Assembly: GCA_045801465.1 (NCBI GenBank)
Contig: JBJMSU010000022.1
Span: 1 to 60,645 of the forward strand
Direction of reading: 5' to 3'
From: DATFWC01 sp045801465
GTDB taxonomy: Bacteria > Pseudomonadota > Alphaproteobacteria > Rhizobiales > Xanthobacteraceae
DNA: 60,645 bases
Shown here: positions 51,496 through 60,311 of the stretch, one piece after another
Position numbering within the stretch: position 1 is the stretch's first letter
Layout of the letters: every line of letters starts with the position of its first letter
The notes under the pieces: model-generated
The model's input: the letters and a program-made list of their open reading frames with translations, nothing else
Databases searched by the model: none
Told to the model about the DNA's origin: nothing
Position numbers and translations under genes: made by a program

Positions 51496-52967
51496 CCGAG
51501 CTCACCTCGCTGACCATTGCCGAGGCCCGCGACGGGCTTAAGCGCCGCGCGTTCTCGGCAACCGAGCTCGCGGATGCGCATCTGGCGGCCATGGAGCGCG
51601 CCAAGACGCTCAATGCCTTCGTGCACGAGACGCCCGATCGGGCGCGCACCATGGCGCAAGCCTCCGACCGGCGCCTCGCCCAAGGCGACGCGCGGCCGCT
51701 GGAAGGGATCCCGATCGCCATCAAGGACATGTTCTGCACCGCGGGCGTGCGCACAACGGCATGCAGCCATACCCTCGAAAGCTTCGTACCTCCCTACGAA
51801 TCCACCGTCACCGCGCAGCTATGGCGCGACGGCGCGGTGATGCTGGGCAAGACCAACAACGACGAGTTCGCCATGGGCTCGTCCAACGAAAATTCGTATT
51901 TCGGACCGGTTCAGTCCCCCTGGCGGCGGCGCGGCGCCAATACGCCGCTGGTGCCGGGCGGCTCCTCGGGCGGGTCGGCGGCGGCGGTGGCGGCCAATCT
52001 CTGCCTCGGCGCGACCGGTACCGATACCGGCGGTTCCATCCGCCAGCCGGCCGCGTTCACCGGCGTGGTGGGGATCAAGCCGACTTACGGCCGCTGTTCG
52101 CGCTGGGGCATCGTGGCGTTCGCCTCCTCGCTCGACCAGGCAGGACCCTTCGCCCGCTCGGTGCGCGATGCCGCCATCCTCCTCAAGTCGATGGCCGGAC
52201 ACGATCCCAAGGACACCACGTCGGTCGACCTTCCTGTCCCGGATTACGAGGCGGCGGTGGGTGGCTCGGTCAAAGGTCTGCGCATCGGCATCCCCAAGGA
52301 GTACCGGGTTCCCGGCATGCCGGCGGAAATCGAGGCCTTGTGGCAGCAGGGCGCGGAATGGCTGAAAAGCGCCGGCGCCGAAACGGTGGAGGTCGCGCTG
52401 CCCCACACCAAGTACGCGCTCGCGGCATATTATATAGTGAATCCCGCCGAGGCGTCCTCGAACCTCGCCCGCTACGACGGCGTGCGCTACGGCTTGCGCC
52501 AGCCCGGACGCGACGTGGTCGATATGTATGAAAGAACCCGCGCCGAAGGCTTCGGCAAGGAGGTCCGGCGCCGCGTCCTGATCGGCACGTATGTGCTCTC
52601 CGCCGGCTATTACGACGCCTATTACCTGCGCGCCCAGAAGGTCCGCACCCTGATCAAGCAGGATTTCGAGACCGCCTTCGCGGCCGGCATCCACGCTATC
52701 CTGACGCCCGCAACCCCTTCAGCCGCCTTCGGAATTGCAGAAAAATCGGCCGACGATCCGGTCGCCATGTATTTGAATGACGTGTTCACCGTGACTGTCA
52801 ACATGGCAGGCCTGCCCGGCATTGCCGTGCCGGCCGGTCTCGACCGGCAGGGCCTGCCGCTCGGGCTCCAGCTCATCGGGCGCCCGTTCGACGAGGAGCG
52901 CCTGTTTGCACTCGCACATGTCATCGAGCAGGCGGCCGGCCGCTTCACCCCCGAGCACTGGTGGTGA
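51492..52967 (+). CDS. gatA: Asp-tRNA(Asn)/Glu-tRNA(Gln) amidotransferase subunit A
   Basis: 491-residue amidase-signature glutaminase of GatCAB. The Ser-cisSer-Lys triad is visible: Lys in GIPIAIKDMFCTAG, Ser pair in VPGGSSGGSAAAVAAN and GTDTGGSIRQPAAFTGVVG. Also KTNNDEFAMGSSNENSYFGP and the C-terminal NMAGLPGIAVPAGL. The start is ATG 51492, overlapping the microprotein stop; an upstream ATG at 51477 lies in its coding sequence. Confidence 0.97.
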   Translation: MTELTSLTIAEARDGLKRRAFSATELADAHLAAMERAKTLNAFVHETPDRARTMAQASDRRLAQGDARPLEGIPIAIKDMFCTAGVRTTACSHTLESFVPPYESTVTAQLWRDGAVMLGKTNNDEFAMGSSNENSYFGPVQSPWRRRGANTPLVPGGSSGGSAAAVAANLCLGATGTDTGGSIRQPAAFTGVVGIKPTYGRCSRWGIVAFASSLDQAGPFARSVRDAAILLKSMAGHDPKDTTSVDLPVPDYEAAVGGSVKGLRIGIPKEYRVPGMPAEIEALWQQGAEWLKSAGAETVEVALPHTKYALAAYYIVNPAEASSNLARYDGVRYGLRQPGRDVVDMYERTRAEGFGKEVRRRVLIGTYVLSAGYYDAYYLRAQKVRTLIKQDFETAFAAGIHAILTPATPSAAFGIAEKSADDPVAMYLNDVFTVTVNMAGLPGIAVPAGLDRQGLPLGLQLIGRPFDEERLFALAHVIEQAAGRFTPEHWW

Positions 52968-52994
52968 CGGTCGCCCTATGCTGCGGCGGAGGCG

Positions 52995-53288
52995 ATGAAC
53001 TCAATGACCATCGAGCAGTTCCGGGCGAGTTTGCAGGCCCATGCTCCGCCCGTCGATCTTGTTCCCCCGCTTGCCGCCTTGTGGTGGGCAGCCAAAGGCG
53101 ACTGGAACAAGGCGCATGCGCTGGTGATGGACGACGAAAGCCGCGAGGCGGCCTGGGTCCACGCCTACCTGCATCGGGTCGAGGGCGATTCGGGTAATGC
53201 GCGTTACTGGTACAGCCAGGCCGGCAGGCCGTCTGCCACCGTGCCGCTCGAGGCCGAGTGGGTGGAAATCGCAGAGGCATTACTGTGA
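52995..53288 (+). CDS. Conserved small protein downstream of gatA
   Basis: 97 residues, all-helical: MTIEQFRASLQAHAPP, LAALWWAAKGDWNKAHALVM, DDESREAAWVHAYLHRVEGD, NARYWYSQAGRPSATVPL. The WDKAH...D..S.EAAWVHAYLHR-EGD--NA-YWY--AG pattern is a widely conserved hypothetical family. No enzyme motif visible. 27 nt after gatA on the same strand. Confidence 0.78.
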   Translation: MNSMTIEQFRASLQAHAPPVDLVPPLAALWWAAKGDWNKAHALVMDDESREAAWVHAYLHRVEGDSGNARYWYSQAGRPSATVPLEAEWVEIAEALL

Positions 53289-53708
53289 AAACGACCTTAT
53301 TGTCTCACCGTCGGCTGCAGAGGTAATTCACTCTTCCGTTGCGTAATTTATCTGTGAATCCCAAGTCCCGACCGTCGGCCGCCTGGTATTCAACCCGGGA
53401 TCAGGAGCAGCCTTGTGACGGACGGTGCTACGCGCAACTTGGTGCTTTTCTTACGCAAACTGCGCGCGGGGGCCTCGAGCGCGTGAGGTACGCGTGAGGT
53501 AAACGTGGCATGGGTTCAACGTGCTACCCAGCGCACACCCAGCTTTCGCGTGTGGATCTGCTGCCATGGGCCACGGATGATCGAACTTCACGAATTCTCG
53601 GATACGTTCGACATCGTCGAGCGAGCAATCGGCCGCTGGCTCGCGGTGTGAGCCGCGACCTATTCCACTCGCGATTCCGGCGTCGTTGAGAGCCAGCTGC
53701 GTAAAAAA
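53289..53708. other. Intergenic gap
   Basis: 420 bp. An 11-bp direct repeat CGCGTGAGGTA occurs twice in tandem at 53480-53501. A 24-codon frame at 53577-53651 (IELHEFSDTFDIVERAIGRW) reads protein-like but is too short to call; it may be a fragment. No other signal. Confidence 0.4.
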
Positions 53709-53879
53709 TCAGCGCTCACTTGCTTTGGACGTTGTGGCAACCGGGGGCAGGTCGTCGTCGCCGCCGATCTTCTTGTTGCCGCCCCACTCGCCGCCGCTCA
53801 ACAGGAATGCCACCGCCGCAACGGCGACCAGTCCACCGAGCAAGGCGCCGAGATAACCGTCTGATCCCTTTAAAGCCAT
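53709..53879 (-). CDS. Small single-TM protein (56 residues)
   Basis: Starts at ATG 53879 (MALKGSDGYLGALLGGLVAV). One TM segment (LGALLGGLVAVAAVAFLLSG), then a polar tail with GGNKKIGGDDDLPPVATTS. The ribosome-binding site is weak. The hydrophobic start suggests a real membrane peptide. Confidence 0.5.
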   Translation of the reverse strand: MALKGSDGYLGALLGGLVAVAAVAFLLSGGEWGGNKKIGGDDDLPPVATTSKASER

Positions 53880-54023
53880 AGGAACACCCCGTCGCATCTC
53901 GTTGCTAACGCATCACGAGGGACAGCGTTCCTGCCATGGGAGCCGGGAATCTTGCCACAGCGGAGGCCTGAATGTGGCATTCTCGCGCGCCGAACCCCGC
54001 CGCCCAAAGGGCGCCTGACGGGA

Positions 54024-54665
54024 TCAGCGCAGTGAGACGAACGAGGCTGCGGCCCCGAACACGACCAGTGACGTGAAGGCGAGCACGCCACCGACCAGGA
54101 TCGGAACGTAGTCCGACGTTCTCGCCAAGGCGAGGCGGTCGGCGGTCCTGCGCCGCGCGGGCGCAGACGCGCTCAGCAGCCGATCGCGGACGAGTTCGAT
54201 CTCGGCAATGTCGCGCTCGATCCGGGTGAGATCGAGTATCGCCTCGGCGTCGTTTCCTTCGTCGGCGTCCTGCGCCCGTCCCGTAGCCCGTGACGGCGCC
54301 TCCGGCGCGTCGAACATCGACAGCCCCGGTTCGGTGAGGCGCTCGGTCTCGCCCTCGCGCGTGATGATGCGGAACAGATGCGTCCACCGCTTTCGCCGCC
54401 GCGCGGTCTCGAGAGGAACGACCGCGGACTGGGCTTGCTCTGCGTCACAGTCCTCCGGCACCCCGGCAGTTATCTCGGGGCTCGGGTCGGCTGGCGTGCT
54501 CGCTGTCCCGACATCGGAAGGGCGCATCGCGCCGGCAACGTCGGTCCGGCCGCCGACCGGGGCCGCCGCCGGCGCGCGTGGAGCGGTTGCTGCTGCGGCC
54601 CAGGTATTCACCCATTCAAAGTCGGGGTCGGAAGCGGCGTCGTCCTCGCGGGCGTGGCCGGTCAT
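54024..54665 (-). CDS. Hypothetical protein with C-terminal TM segment (213 residues)
   Basis: Starts at ATG 54665 with GAAGGTG upstream. Long low-complexity Ala/Pro/Asp-rich cytosolic part, a charged coiled-coil-like helix (ILDLTRIERDIAEIELVRDR), and a C-terminal TM (VPILVGGVLAFTSLVVFGAA). The segment SRATGRAQDADEGNDAE is disordered. No enzymatic motif. An upstream TTAA-N7-TTAA box lies at 54725-54739. Confidence 0.6.
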   Translation of the reverse strand: MTGHAREDDAASDPDFEWVNTWAAAATAPRAPAAAPVGGRTDVAGAMRPSDVGTASTPADPSPEITAGVPEDCDAEQAQSAVVPLETARRRKRWTHLFRIITREGETERLTEPGLSMFDAPEAPSRATGRAQDADEGNDAEAILDLTRIERDIAEIELVRDRLLSASAPARRRTADRLALARTSDYVPILVGGVLAFTSLVVFGAAASFVSLR

Positions 54666-54724
54666 GGCAATCACCTTCCCACTGGGTTCCGCTGCTTCTA
54701 ATTAAAAGGCGCACGATCGACGAC

Positions 54725-54739
54725 CTTAATTCTTCGTTA
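54725..54739 (-). promoter_or_regulatory. CtrA-like box TTAA-N7-TTAA
   Basis: TTAA at 54725-54728 and at 54736-54739 with seven bases between; read on the minus strand it is TTAA-N7-TTAAG, 60 bp before the 213-residue TM protein start. Flanking CCTTAA...TTAAGG also makes a 6-bp hairpin. Weaker match than the box at 20160. Confidence 0.4.
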
Positions 54740-54777
54740 ATGTTAAGGACGCGAGCCATGGGTTGGCAGGGCTGCCT

Positions 54778-55476
54778 CTATACCGAAAACGGCTTTCCCT
54801 TCTCCGGCACGATGGCTCTGGTTGCGTGCCCTGCCATTTCGGCAACGAACGCATCGGCATTCTTCTCAATGATCGGGAAGGAGCCGTAATGGCACGGGAT
54901 CGCGGCATCGAATTTGAAGAAGCGCTTCACCGCAAACGCCGCCGTCTTAGGATTCATGGTGAAACGATCGCCGATCGGCACCATCGCGACGTTCGGCTGA
55001 TGGATCTCGGCGATCAGGCCCATGTCGCCGAACACGTCGGTGTCGCCCATATGGTAGACGGTCGGCTCGCCCGCGGCTTTGATGATTACGCCGCACGGGT
55101 TTCCCAGATAGATCGGCATGCCGTCCTTGATATCGCCTGAGGAATGGTCGGCGCGCACCATCGTGACGGTGAAGCCGCCAAGCTCCGTCGTGCCGCCGGT
55201 GTTCATGGGATTGAACGTCTCCAGGCCCTGCGCCGCAAGCCACATGCATAGATCGTAATTCGTGGTGACCGTTGCCCGATTGCTCTTGGCAATGTCGAGC
55301 GTGTCACCGACGTGGTCGCTGTGCCCGTGCGTGAGCACGATGTGCGAGACGTTCTTGATCGCCCCGGCCTTGTCCGAGACGAACGCGGGATTTCCGGTGA
55401 AGAACGGGTCGATCAGGACTGCCTTGCCGGCGAAATCGAGACGGAAAGCGGAGTGGCCGTACCAAGTGATCTGCAT
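54778..55476 (-). CDS. UPF0173 metallo-beta-lactamase-fold hydrolase
   Basis: 232-residue metal-dependent hydrolase. Motifs: ITWYGHSAFRLDFAGKAVLI, the H-x-H-x-D-H in VLTHGHSDHVGDTLD, VRADHSSGDIKDG, YHMGDTDVFGDMGLIAE and IPCHYGSFPII. ATG 55476 is chosen because the conserved MQITWYGHSAF is the family start; the frame runs open to 55584 without similarity. Divergent from ruvX. Substrate unknown. Confidence 0.9.
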   Translation of the reverse strand: MQITWYGHSAFRLDFAGKAVLIDPFFTGNPAFVSDKAGAIKNVSHIVLTHGHSDHVGDTLDIAKSNRATVTTNYDLCMWLAAQGLETFNPMNTGGTTELGGFTVTMVRADHSSGDIKDGMPIYLGNPCGVIIKAAGEPTVYHMGDTDVFGDMGLIAEIHQPNVAMVPIGDRFTMNPKTAAFAVKRFFKFDAAIPCHYGSFPIIEKNADAFVAEMAGHATRAIVPEKGKPFSV

Positions 55477-55600
55477 GAGGGTCGTCCCGTGTTGCGTCGG
55501 GCGGAACATAGGGCGCAGGGCGAGCGGATCAACTGGGCCGGTCACGTTGACGGCGCGGCGCCGCGTATTTTTCGTCTTTGCCATATGCTAGGCCCGGGCG

Positions 55601-56086
55601 ATGCCCGCGCCGATCCTGCCCCTCACCGAAGCCGCCGCTCAGTGGCCCTCGCGTGGTGCGTTGATCGGGCTCGATCTCGGCACCAAGACCATCGGAGTAG
55701 CGGCAAGCGATCCCGACCGGCGGCTTGCCACTGCCGTCGAAACGATTGCGCGAAAATCCTTCAGCAGCGACGCAGGCCGCCTCCTGGCGCTTGCCGGGGA
55801 ACGGCGCGCAACCGGGTTCGTCCTCGGTCTTCCGGTCAACATGGACGGCAGCGAAGGAGCGCGTGCGCAATCGACGCGATCTTTCGCGCGCAATCTCGCG
55901 CGCCTGACCGACCTGCCGATCGCATTGTGGGATGAACGGCTGTCGACCGCTGCGGTCGAGCGTCAACTCATTGCCGCTGACGTCAGCCGTGCCAAACGCG
56001 CCGCCGTGATCGACGCACACGCAGCGGCCTACATCCTGCAAGGGGCGCTCGATCGCCTGGCCCGTTTACCGCCGCTCGATCGCTGA
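55601..56086 (+). CDS. ruvX: Putative Holliday junction resolvase / pre-16S rRNA nuclease RuvX
   Basis: 161-residue RNase H-like protein of the YqgF family. ALIGLDLGTKTIGVAASDPD (catalytic Asp), GFVLGLPVNMDGSEGARAQS, PIALWDERLSTAAVERQL (Glu) and VIDAHAAAYILQGALD (Asp) are all present. E. coli YqgF processes pre-16S rRNA. ATG 55601 with a 20-residue leader before the domain. Placement beside UPF0173 and the gat genes is a known alphaproteobacterial arrangement. Confidence 0.93.
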   Translation: MPAPILPLTEAAAQWPSRGALIGLDLGTKTIGVAASDPDRRLATAVETIARKSFSSDAGRLLALAGERRATGFVLGLPVNMDGSEGARAQSTRSFARNLARLTDLPIALWDERLSTAAVERQLIAADVSRAKRAAVIDAHAAAYILQGALDRLARLPPLDR

Positions 56087-56098
56087 TCGTGAATGCAA

Positions 56099-56122
56099 GC
56101 GGGCACGCTTGAGCGTACCCGC
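56099..56122. terminator. Hairpin between ruvX and the Tyr-rich protein gene
   Basis: GCGGGCACGCT (56099-56109) and AGCGTACCCGC (56112-56122) pair over 11 bp with one mismatch. It lies between convergent stops; the minus-strand tail is only TTGCATTC, so termination is weakly supported. Confidence 0.35.
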
Positions 56123-56144
56123 CTGACCGCCTGATCTCAGCCGA

Positions 56145-56624
56145 TCAGCACTGGGAGTAGTCCCAGCGGTTATATCCGCCATAAAAGCCGCAGGTCTGGT
56201 ACGGATAGGCGTACGAGTTGCCGTAGGCATAGCCGTAGGACGGTCCACCGTAAAACACCGGCGCCGTGTCGTAAGCATAGCCACTATACGCCGGATACGT
56301 GGCGTAAGCACCGTAGGTCGGATAGGCATAACTGTAGGACGGATAGCTATCGCCGTAGTAGGCCGGATACCCGGAGTAGCCGTAGTAGCGTGGCGCCGTT
56401 GCGGCACCGATCGCAGCCCCGGCCAGCGCTCCGAACGCCAAGCCCGCGGCAACCGCCGCGCCGCCGCCGCGATGGCGCCACCGCACATCAACGACGCCGT
56501 CCTGCACGGCCGCCTTCACGCCGGTCGTGCTGGTCAGTACCGGCGCTGCCAGCGACGGAGTCGACAATGCCACCGCACCGACGAGTCCGACCGCGAGCCC
56601 GCGCCGCCTTGAGCTGCTGGTCAT
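56145..56624 (-). CDS. Secreted Tyr/Gly-rich protein (159 residues), paralog 1
   Basis: Starts at ATG 56624 with AAGGAA. Signal peptide (SSSRRRGLAVGLVGAVALS, cleavage after SLAA). A short shared motif VKAAVQDGVVDVRWRHR, a hydrophobic Gly/Ala stretch (AAVAAGLAFGALAGAAIGAA), and then a 90-residue tail of YxxY repeats (YYGYSGYPAYYGDSYPSYSY). Similar in arrangement to the next protein (56826-57380). Possibly an envelope or matrix protein; function unknown. Confidence 0.72.
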   Translation of the reverse strand: MTSSSRRRGLAVGLVGAVALSTPSLAAPVLTSTTGVKAAVQDGVVDVRWRHRGGGAAVAAGLAFGALAGAAIGAATAPRYYGYSGYPAYYGDSYPSYSYAYPTYGAYATYPAYSGYAYDTAPVFYGGPSYGYAYGNSYAYPYQTCGFYGGYNRWDYSQC

Positions 56625-56767
56625 TTTCAGGTTCCTTTCCAATCGAGCTTGGCACGTCGCCAAACCGCCTCGGTGAAAACGCAGGGCGCGTTCACCGGGT
56701 TCCGCGGTGCGGGCATAACGGACAGGTCGTTCGCGACTTGCGGAAGAGACCGGTGGGCGAGCTCAAC

Positions 56768-56793
56768 GCAAAGAAGGCGGGCAACGGCCCGCC
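56768..56793 (-). terminator. Intrinsic terminator after the Tyr-rich paralog 2
   Basis: On the minus strand GGCGGGC (56793-56787), a 4-nt loop and GCCCGCC (56782-56776) form a 7-bp stem followed by TTCTTTG, 33 nt past the stop at 56826. Confidence 0.65.
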
Positions 56794-56825
56794 CTCTGTG
56801 CGACACTTGGGCTTCTATAGCGGGG

Positions 56826-57380
56826 TTAGCACGCTACCGAGTAGTCCCTGCGCCCATAGCCGCCGTCGACTGCGCAGTTGTCCTGCGAGGCCGGGGCGGC
56901 AAAGCCGTTGTAGTAACCGTGGCCGATGTCGGGCGCGAACCCGAAGCTGCGATAGGGCCCGGGCGCGTAGGCGTAGCTGCCGTAAACGTCACGGGGCGCA
57001 TAGCCGTAACTGCCATAGGCGCCATACGGATAGCCGCTGTATGGATACCCCGTCACCGCGGCGGTCGTCCCACCGACGATGGCGCCGGCCGTCCCGAGTC
57101 CAGCACCCACAGCCGCGGTTCCGAGACCGACTGCGCCCTCAGCCGCCGCGAACGGCAATCCAAGCGGACCCCACTGGCTCCACTCCCCGCCACCGTTCCA
57201 GCTGCGCGCGCGCATGGCATGATGCCGTGCCTGGTGCTTCTTGTACTTCACCTGCGTCACACCGTCAGAGGCGGCAGATTTCACAGACGCACCAGACGCA
57301 ATTGGTGCGGCCGACAGCGATGTTGCTCCAAGCATCAGCGCACCTGCCGCCACAGTGGCAAGAACATGCTTCTTCGTCAT
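56826..57380 (-). CDS. Secreted Tyr/Gly-rich protein (184 residues), paralog 2
   Basis: Starts at ATG 57380 with GGAGACTC. Signal peptide (HVLATVAAGALMLGATSLSA), then VKSAASDGVTQVKYKKHQAR (compare VKAAVQDGVVDVRWRHR in paralog 1). A Gly/Ala-rich segment (AVGLGTAAVGAGLGTAGAIV) and a YG/SYGYA tail (PYSGYPYGAYGSYGYAPRD) follow, ending with two cysteines in the last 25 residues. The shared motif marks tandem paralogs diverged in length and tail sequence. Confidence 0.72.
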   Translation of the reverse strand: MTKKHVLATVAAGALMLGATSLSAAPIASGASVKSAASDGVTQVKYKKHQARHHAMRARSWNGGGEWSQWGPLGLPFAAAEGAVGLGTAAVGAGLGTAGAIVGGTTAAVTGYPYSGYPYGAYGSYGYAPRDVYGSYAYAPGPYRSFGFAPDIGHGYYNGFAAPASQDNCAVDGGYGRRDYSVAC

Positions 57381-57620
57381 TCCGAGTCTCCATCCTTCCG
57401 CGTCGCATTCCCGACGCAATTGCTGGGAAAACCCCTCACACGAGAGGACGCGCGGCGCTCTTATGGCGGGCGCTCGCGGGACCGCTCGATCTGGTACGGC
57501 AACGTGTGCACCGCACCAACGTTCCGCCGCGACCGCGAAATGATCTTGAACAGATTGTGAAGAACGATATGGGGAAGTCGCCGCGGAACCAGCCGCTCGC
57601 ATCCATGATGTGCAGGCAAA

Positions 57621-59270
57621 TCAGGCCGGCAGCGCACGCATGAGAATGCGGGAGGCTAACTCGCCGTCGAGGGCGGCAGTACCGTAGGTCGCACCGCGGC
57701 GGGTCGCCACGCGCGTGCGCGCAAACGCCTCGGCGATGTGCGGCGGGCCGCTCTCCGCCAGAGCCGCCGCACCGGCAAGCATGGCGAGCTGCTCGACCGC
57801 CGCACGCGCATGCGCTTCCGCGTCGGCGGCGCTCAGGGCGGCGACGATGAACGCCGCCGCCTCGGCCGTGCCGGGAAGGCCCGCGCAGCTCTGCGCGAGA
57901 CTCGTCAGCACGGCGCGCGCCTGGTCGGACTCGCGCGCCAGCGCGCGCAGCACGTCGAGGCACATGACGTTGCCGGATCCTTCCCAGATGGCATTGACCG
58001 GCGCTTCGCGGTAGAGCCGCGCCAGCACGCCCTCCTCGACGTAGCCGTTGCCGCCAAGACATTCCATCGCTTCATAGATGAAGCCGGGGGCGCTCTTGCA
58101 CACCCAATACTTGACCGCCGGTGTGAGCAGCCGCGCGCGCGCGGCCTCGGCCGGATCCTGCGCCGCGCAATCGAAGGAGCGGCACAGCCGCAGCACCAGG
58201 GCGACAATCCCTTCGAGCTCGAGCGCCAAGTCGGCGGTCAGCGTCCGCATCATCGGCTGATCGGCGAGGCGCTTCTGGAACACAGTGCGGTGGCGCGTGT
58301 GATGCACGGCTTGCGCCAATGCCATGCGCATCAGCCCCGCCGATGCGATCGCGCAATCGAGCCGCGTGAGCTGCACCATCTCGATGATGGTGCGCACGCC
58401 CTTCCCCTCGGCGCCCACCTGCCACGCGAAGGCGTCGACGAACTCCACCTCGGATGACGCGTTGGAACGGTTGCCGAGCTTGTTCTTCAGGCGCTGCAGG
58501 CGCAGCCCGTTGACGGTGCCGTCGGGCGTAAAGCGCGGCAGCGCGAAGCAGGTGAGGCCGCCGGGGGCCTGGGCGAGAACCAGGAACACGTCGGACATGG
58601 GCGCCGACATGAACCACTTGTGGCCGGTGATGCGGTAACCGTCCGCGGCGGGCTCCGCACGCGTCGAGTTGGTGCGCACGTCGGTGCCGCCCTGCTTCTC
58701 GGTCATTCCCATGCCGAGCGTGATGCCGGTCTTCTCCCACCACGGCCGGAAGCTCGGATCGTAGCGGCGCGATGAAATTTTCGGCATCAGCTGGGCGATC
58801 AGCGCCGGCTCGAGCGCCAGCGCGCCGACCGACGCGCGCGTCATGGTGACCGGGCACATATGCCCGTTCTCGATCTGCGCCACCATGTAGTAGCGCGCCG
58901 CACGCGCGACTTCGCTGGGTGCGCCGGCGGCGGTGCCGTCGGCATTCCACGTCATCGCGTGCAGCCCAGCCTCGATGCTTTGTGCCATGAAGTAGTGATA
59001 GGCCGGATGAAATTCGATCGTGTCCTGGCGAAACCCGCGCGGATCGAAGGTCTTCAGCTCGGGCTCATGCTCGTTGGCGAGCCGCGCCTGCGCCATCATC
59101 TCGGCCGATCCCCAATGGCGACCGAATTCGCTGAGCGCCGCGAGCTCGCCGGCCGCGCCGTTGGCGCGCGCCGCCTCCTGCAACGGGACGTCGCTCGTGA
59201 ACAGATCGACGTTCTCATATGGCGGCGACTGGTTGAGAACTTCGTGCGTGTCGAATCGCGGCAGGCCCAT
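57621..59270 (-). CDS. AidB-like acyl-CoA dehydrogenase
   Basis: 549-residue flavoprotein of the acyl-CoA dehydrogenase superfamily, AidB branch. Motifs: THEVLNQSPPYENVDLFTSD, LGMGMTEKQGGTDVRTNSTR (FAD/substrate loop), WFMSAPMSDVFLVLAQAPGG, and EAMECLGGNGYVEEGVLARL with the C-terminal YREAPVNAIWEGSGNVMCLD. AidB of E. coli is an alkylation-response protein with isovaleryl-CoA dehydrogenase activity. ATG 59270 is preceded by GAGGAGG. Confidence 0.92.
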   Translation of the reverse strand: MGLPRFDTHEVLNQSPPYENVDLFTSDVPLQEAARANGAAGELAALSEFGRHWGSAEMMAQARLANEHEPELKTFDPRGFRQDTIEFHPAYHYFMAQSIEAGLHAMTWNADGTAAGAPSEVARAARYYMVAQIENGHMCPVTMTRASVGALALEPALIAQLMPKISSRRYDPSFRPWWEKTGITLGMGMTEKQGGTDVRTNSTRAEPAADGYRITGHKWFMSAPMSDVFLVLAQAPGGLTCFALPRFTPDGTVNGLRLQRLKNKLGNRSNASSEVEFVDAFAWQVGAEGKGVRTIIEMVQLTRLDCAIASAGLMRMALAQAVHHTRHRTVFQKRLADQPMMRTLTADLALELEGIVALVLRLCRSFDCAAQDPAEAARARLLTPAVKYWVCKSAPGFIYEAMECLGGNGYVEEGVLARLYREAPVNAIWEGSGNVMCLDVLRALARESDQARAVLTSLAQSCAGLPGTAEAAAFIVAALSAADAEAHARAAVEQLAMLAGAAALAESGPPHIAEAFARTRVATRRGATYGTAALDGELASRILMRALPA

Positions 59271-59432
59271 GGCGCGCCTCCTCGCTCGCGATAGTAGCAC
59301 GCAGACCGAGCGAGCGAGGCAAACATCGTTACCCGGTGGTTAGCTTTTGTCCCGAGATTTCCAATCGTGTTGTCGGCATTCCTTTCACGTTTTGACGGCA
59401 CTATGCGCAATTATACGGAGTGGCGGAACGCC

Positions 59433-59732
59433 ATGGCGGCTGAGCAGCGCAAGAGCAACCGGCGCCCGATCGGCACGCGCGCGTGGGTCGATTTCGGCCC
59501 CGATGCGCGCATGCATCAATGCTTCATCAAGGACATGTCGGATACCGGCGCTCGCCTGGCCATGGCGCTATCGGTTCCCGTCCCGCCTGAGTTCGTGCTG
59601 CAGTTCTCTCCCGATGGAAGCGTCGGCCGGCGCTGCGAAGTGCGCTGGCGATCGGGCATCGAGATCGGCGTGAAATTCACCGCCCGGATCATGAGCGGGC
59701 GGGTGATCGAGTTTGCAAGCCTCGACTGCTAG
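59433..59732 (+). CDS. PilZ-domain protein (c-di-GMP receptor candidate)
   Basis: 99 residues from the ATG at 59433; an in-frame ATG at 59403 would add 10. PilZ layout: the N-terminal basic switch KSNRRPIGTRAWVDF (R-R-x-x-x-R type), the HQCFIKDMSDTGARLAM segment (D/N-x-S-x-x-G motif as DMSDTGA), then VLQFSPDGSVGRRCEVRWRS and EIGVKFTARIM. These are the c-di-GMP binding signatures. It could respond to the diguanylate cyclase at 20.3 kb, but no physical link exists. Confidence 0.75.
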   Translation: MAAEQRKSNRRPIGTRAWVDFGPDARMHQCFIKDMSDTGARLAMALSVPVPPEFVLQFSPDGSVGRRCEVRWRSGIEIGVKFTARIMSGRVIEFASLDC

Positions 59733-59738
59733 TGCGAA

Positions 59739-60008
59739 TCAGGAATCTTGGGCTGGGGCCAGTTCGATGATCTTGTTCACGCTTTCTATTCTGTCGTAGA
59801 CGGCCACCTGAAGTATCGGATGGCTGTTCTTGATCACCGCTCCTGCTTTTTCGGCGGCTTCACTCGTCGCATGAGACGATTTCGTCTGCCGATCCACTTG
59901 GAGTAAGAATCGGCCCATGTCGGGTCGTTTGCGCTGAGAGAAGACCTCCTGCTCGGCCTCTGGCGCCGGCTCTTCCTGTTCGCGTAGCTTGATTATTCGC
60001 GGTGCCAT
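59739..60008 (-). CDS. Small conserved protein (89 residues)
   Basis: Starts at ATG 60008 with AGGAGG. N-terminus APRIIKLREQEEPAPEAEQE, then MGRFLLQVDRQTKSSHATSE and EAAEKAGAVIKNSHPILQVA, ending with YDRIESVNKIIELA. The second half resembles a small conserved domain seen in Bradyrhizobium-like genomes; no function assigned. Convergent with the PilZ gene, 6 bp apart. Confidence 0.7.
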   Translation of the reverse strand: MAPRIIKLREQEEPAPEAEQEVFSQRKRPDMGRFLLQVDRQTKSSHATSEAAEKAGAVIKNSHPILQVAVYDRIESVNKIIELAPAQDS

Positions 60009-60311
60009 TCAGTCCTCCTGACGGCTGTTGGCCTCATATGCAATCCCTGCGGGATGCCATGGAGGCTGAGACGAACGATCCTGTGCGACCGCATGGCCGA
60101 TCCGGCCGTCGGCGGGCGCTCGGTTGGAAATGAGCTTGTCTCGGTTTGCCTCCACCCATTCTTCGTTTTCGGCGAGCACGGTGAAGGATAGCGCGCGCCG
60201 ATGGAATCCTTGATGGCTGATATGAATATGGCCTCCGTCACCAGACGCGTGAACTCGGCCGCCTTGGCGCCGCAACGTCTTCGAAGAACGGAAAGTGCAT
60301 GAGGTCGACAT
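60009..60311 (-). CDS. Short open frame, doubtful gene
   Basis: Frame from ATG 60311 to the stop just before the 89-residue protein gene. The middle reads protein-like (HRRALSFTVLAENEEWVEAN, RDKLISNRAPADG). The 5' half overlaps the glycosyltransferase remnant in another frame, so at most the 3' two thirds may be a real, perhaps decayed, gene. Confidence 0.3.
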   Translation of the reverse strand: MSTSCTFRSSKTLRRQGGRVHASGDGGHIHISHQGFHRRALSFTVLAENEEWVEANRDKLISNRAPADGRIGHAVAQDRSSQPPWHPAGIAYEANSRQED

